A DNA stretch of 5,194 nucleotides from Moraxella porci DSM 25326 (GTDB taxonomy: Bacteria; Pseudomonadota; Gammaproteobacteria; Pseudomonadales; Moraxellaceae): contig NZ_MUYV01000026.1 in assembly GCF_002014855.1 (NCBI RefSeq), forward strand, positions 1 through 5,194, written 5' to 3'. Position 1 is the first letter of the stretch, and every line of letters starts with the position of its first letter. Below are positions 4,887 to 5,194 of the stretch, piece after piece. Made by a program: the position numbers and the translations under genes. A model generated the notes under the pieces. The model made no database searches. It was given only the letters and a program-made list of their open reading frames with translations, and was not told the origin of the DNA.

Positions 4887-5194
4887 ATGCGTTATGCGAT
4901 GTTACTTCGTGGGGTGAATATGATGGGTAAAAATACGCTAGTAATGAGCGATTTTGCCTATCATTTGACGGCACTGGGTCTAAACAATGTGGCTTATTAT
5001 ATTAATAGTGGCAATGTATTTTTTGATAGCCGAATATCTGTTGATAAACTTTATGCCAAGATTGCTCACTGTCTTTTGGATATACATGGATTGAAGGTGG
5101 ATTTTGTGCTGATTTGTGCCAAAGACTTGCAGGATGAATGGCAAAATCTACCACTATTTTGGCAGGATAAAACGCTCGGGGCTGTACTAGAATA
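4887..5194 (+). CDS. DUF1697 protein, 5' part only
   Basis: The frame starts at an ATG 12 bp after yfcA, with GGGG (4877-4880) as a likely ribosome-binding site, and stays open to the window edge (102 codons). The N-terminus, MRYAMLLRGVNMMGKNTLVM followed by YYINSGNVFFDS, is the signature of DUF1697, a family of about 175-180 aa with no established function. The familiar sequence runs to FWQDKTL (residue 97). The next codons, GAVLE, come from the 14-bp repeat that also ends the left side. The gene may therefore be interrupted by an insertion sequence at 5178, not simply cut by the window. The final two bases are TA, so a stop could follow at once. Confidence 0.88.
   Translation, partial: MRYAMLLRGVNMMGKNTLVMSDFAYHLTALGLNNVAYYINSGNVFFDSRISVDKLYAKIAHCLLDIHGLKVDFVLICAKDLQDEWQNLPLFWQDKTLGAVLE
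5178..5191 (+). repeat. Possible insertion-sequence end, outward facing (right)
   Basis: GGGGCTGTACTAGA repeats, in inverted orientation, the sequence at 3-16. It lies inside the DUF1697 frame at the point where family-like sequence ends. The bases after it (ATA) differ from those after the left copy (TT), as expected for the left and right ends of one element type. Confidence 0.5.

Noticed and set aside
1..5194. CRISPR array, tRNA, rRNA, riboswitch or a new multi-gene defence system
   Set aside because: No spaced direct repeats, tRNA-like cloverleaf, conserved RNA motif or uncharacterised multi-gene cluster was found by eye on either strand.

Overview
The window looks like a chromosomal segment of a Moraxella-type gammaproteobacterium (Moraxellaceae) that carries a small piece of foreign DNA at its left end. 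The host call is an inference. It rests on the mix of nhaA, a YfcA-type TSUP transporter, two short lipoproteins with Moraxellaceae-like signal peptides, and AT-leaning intergenic DNA. No rRNA, tRNA or other species marker is present.

Left part (about 1-1232, foreign): a complete class A beta-lactamase gene recognised as blaROB lies on the minus strand. Upstream of it is a 35-codon remnant that looks like the start of a DUF5713 protein. Three copies of the 15-bp sequence TTCAGGCAGCCTGAA lie around these genes. Each copy contains AGGCAGCCTGAA on one strand and AGGCTGCCTGAA on the other, which I recall as the Kingella- and Simonsiella-type DNA uptake sequence (DUS) dialects of the Neisseriaceae. 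None is seen in the rest of the window. This suggests the blaROB block passed through, or came from, a Neisseriaceae genome. A good sigma70-like promoter (TTGATA, 17 bp, TAAAAT) lies at the broken end of the DUF5713 remnant and points into blaROB, so the truncation may have made the resistance gene's promoter.

Middle part (about 1262-3791, minus strand, host-like): a DUF2799 lipoprotein gene broken by one in-frame TGA, an MliC-type lysozyme-inhibitor lipoprotein, and the Na+/H+ antiporter nhaA with a strong intrinsic terminator. The two lipoprotein genes are separated by a 12-bp perfect inverted repeat.

Right part (3792-5194): a 327-bp divergent intergenic region with several hairpins, a near-consensus sigma70 promoter (TTGGCA, 17 bp, TATAAT) and a tandem 15-bp repeat leads to yfcA on the plus strand. 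A DUF1697 gene follows 12 bp later and runs off the window.

Both ends of the window carry the same 14-bp sequence GGGGCTGTACTAGA facing outward. The simplest reading is that each end is the tip of an insertion sequence. The segment would then be IS-flanked, DUF1697 would be interrupted rather than merely cut by the window, and the 5.2-kb stretch would end where it does because IS copies break the assembly. The genes do not form one pathway. The interest lies in the assembly of the resistance locus: IS end, blaROB, DUS-rich Neisseriaceae-like DNA, then host DNA.
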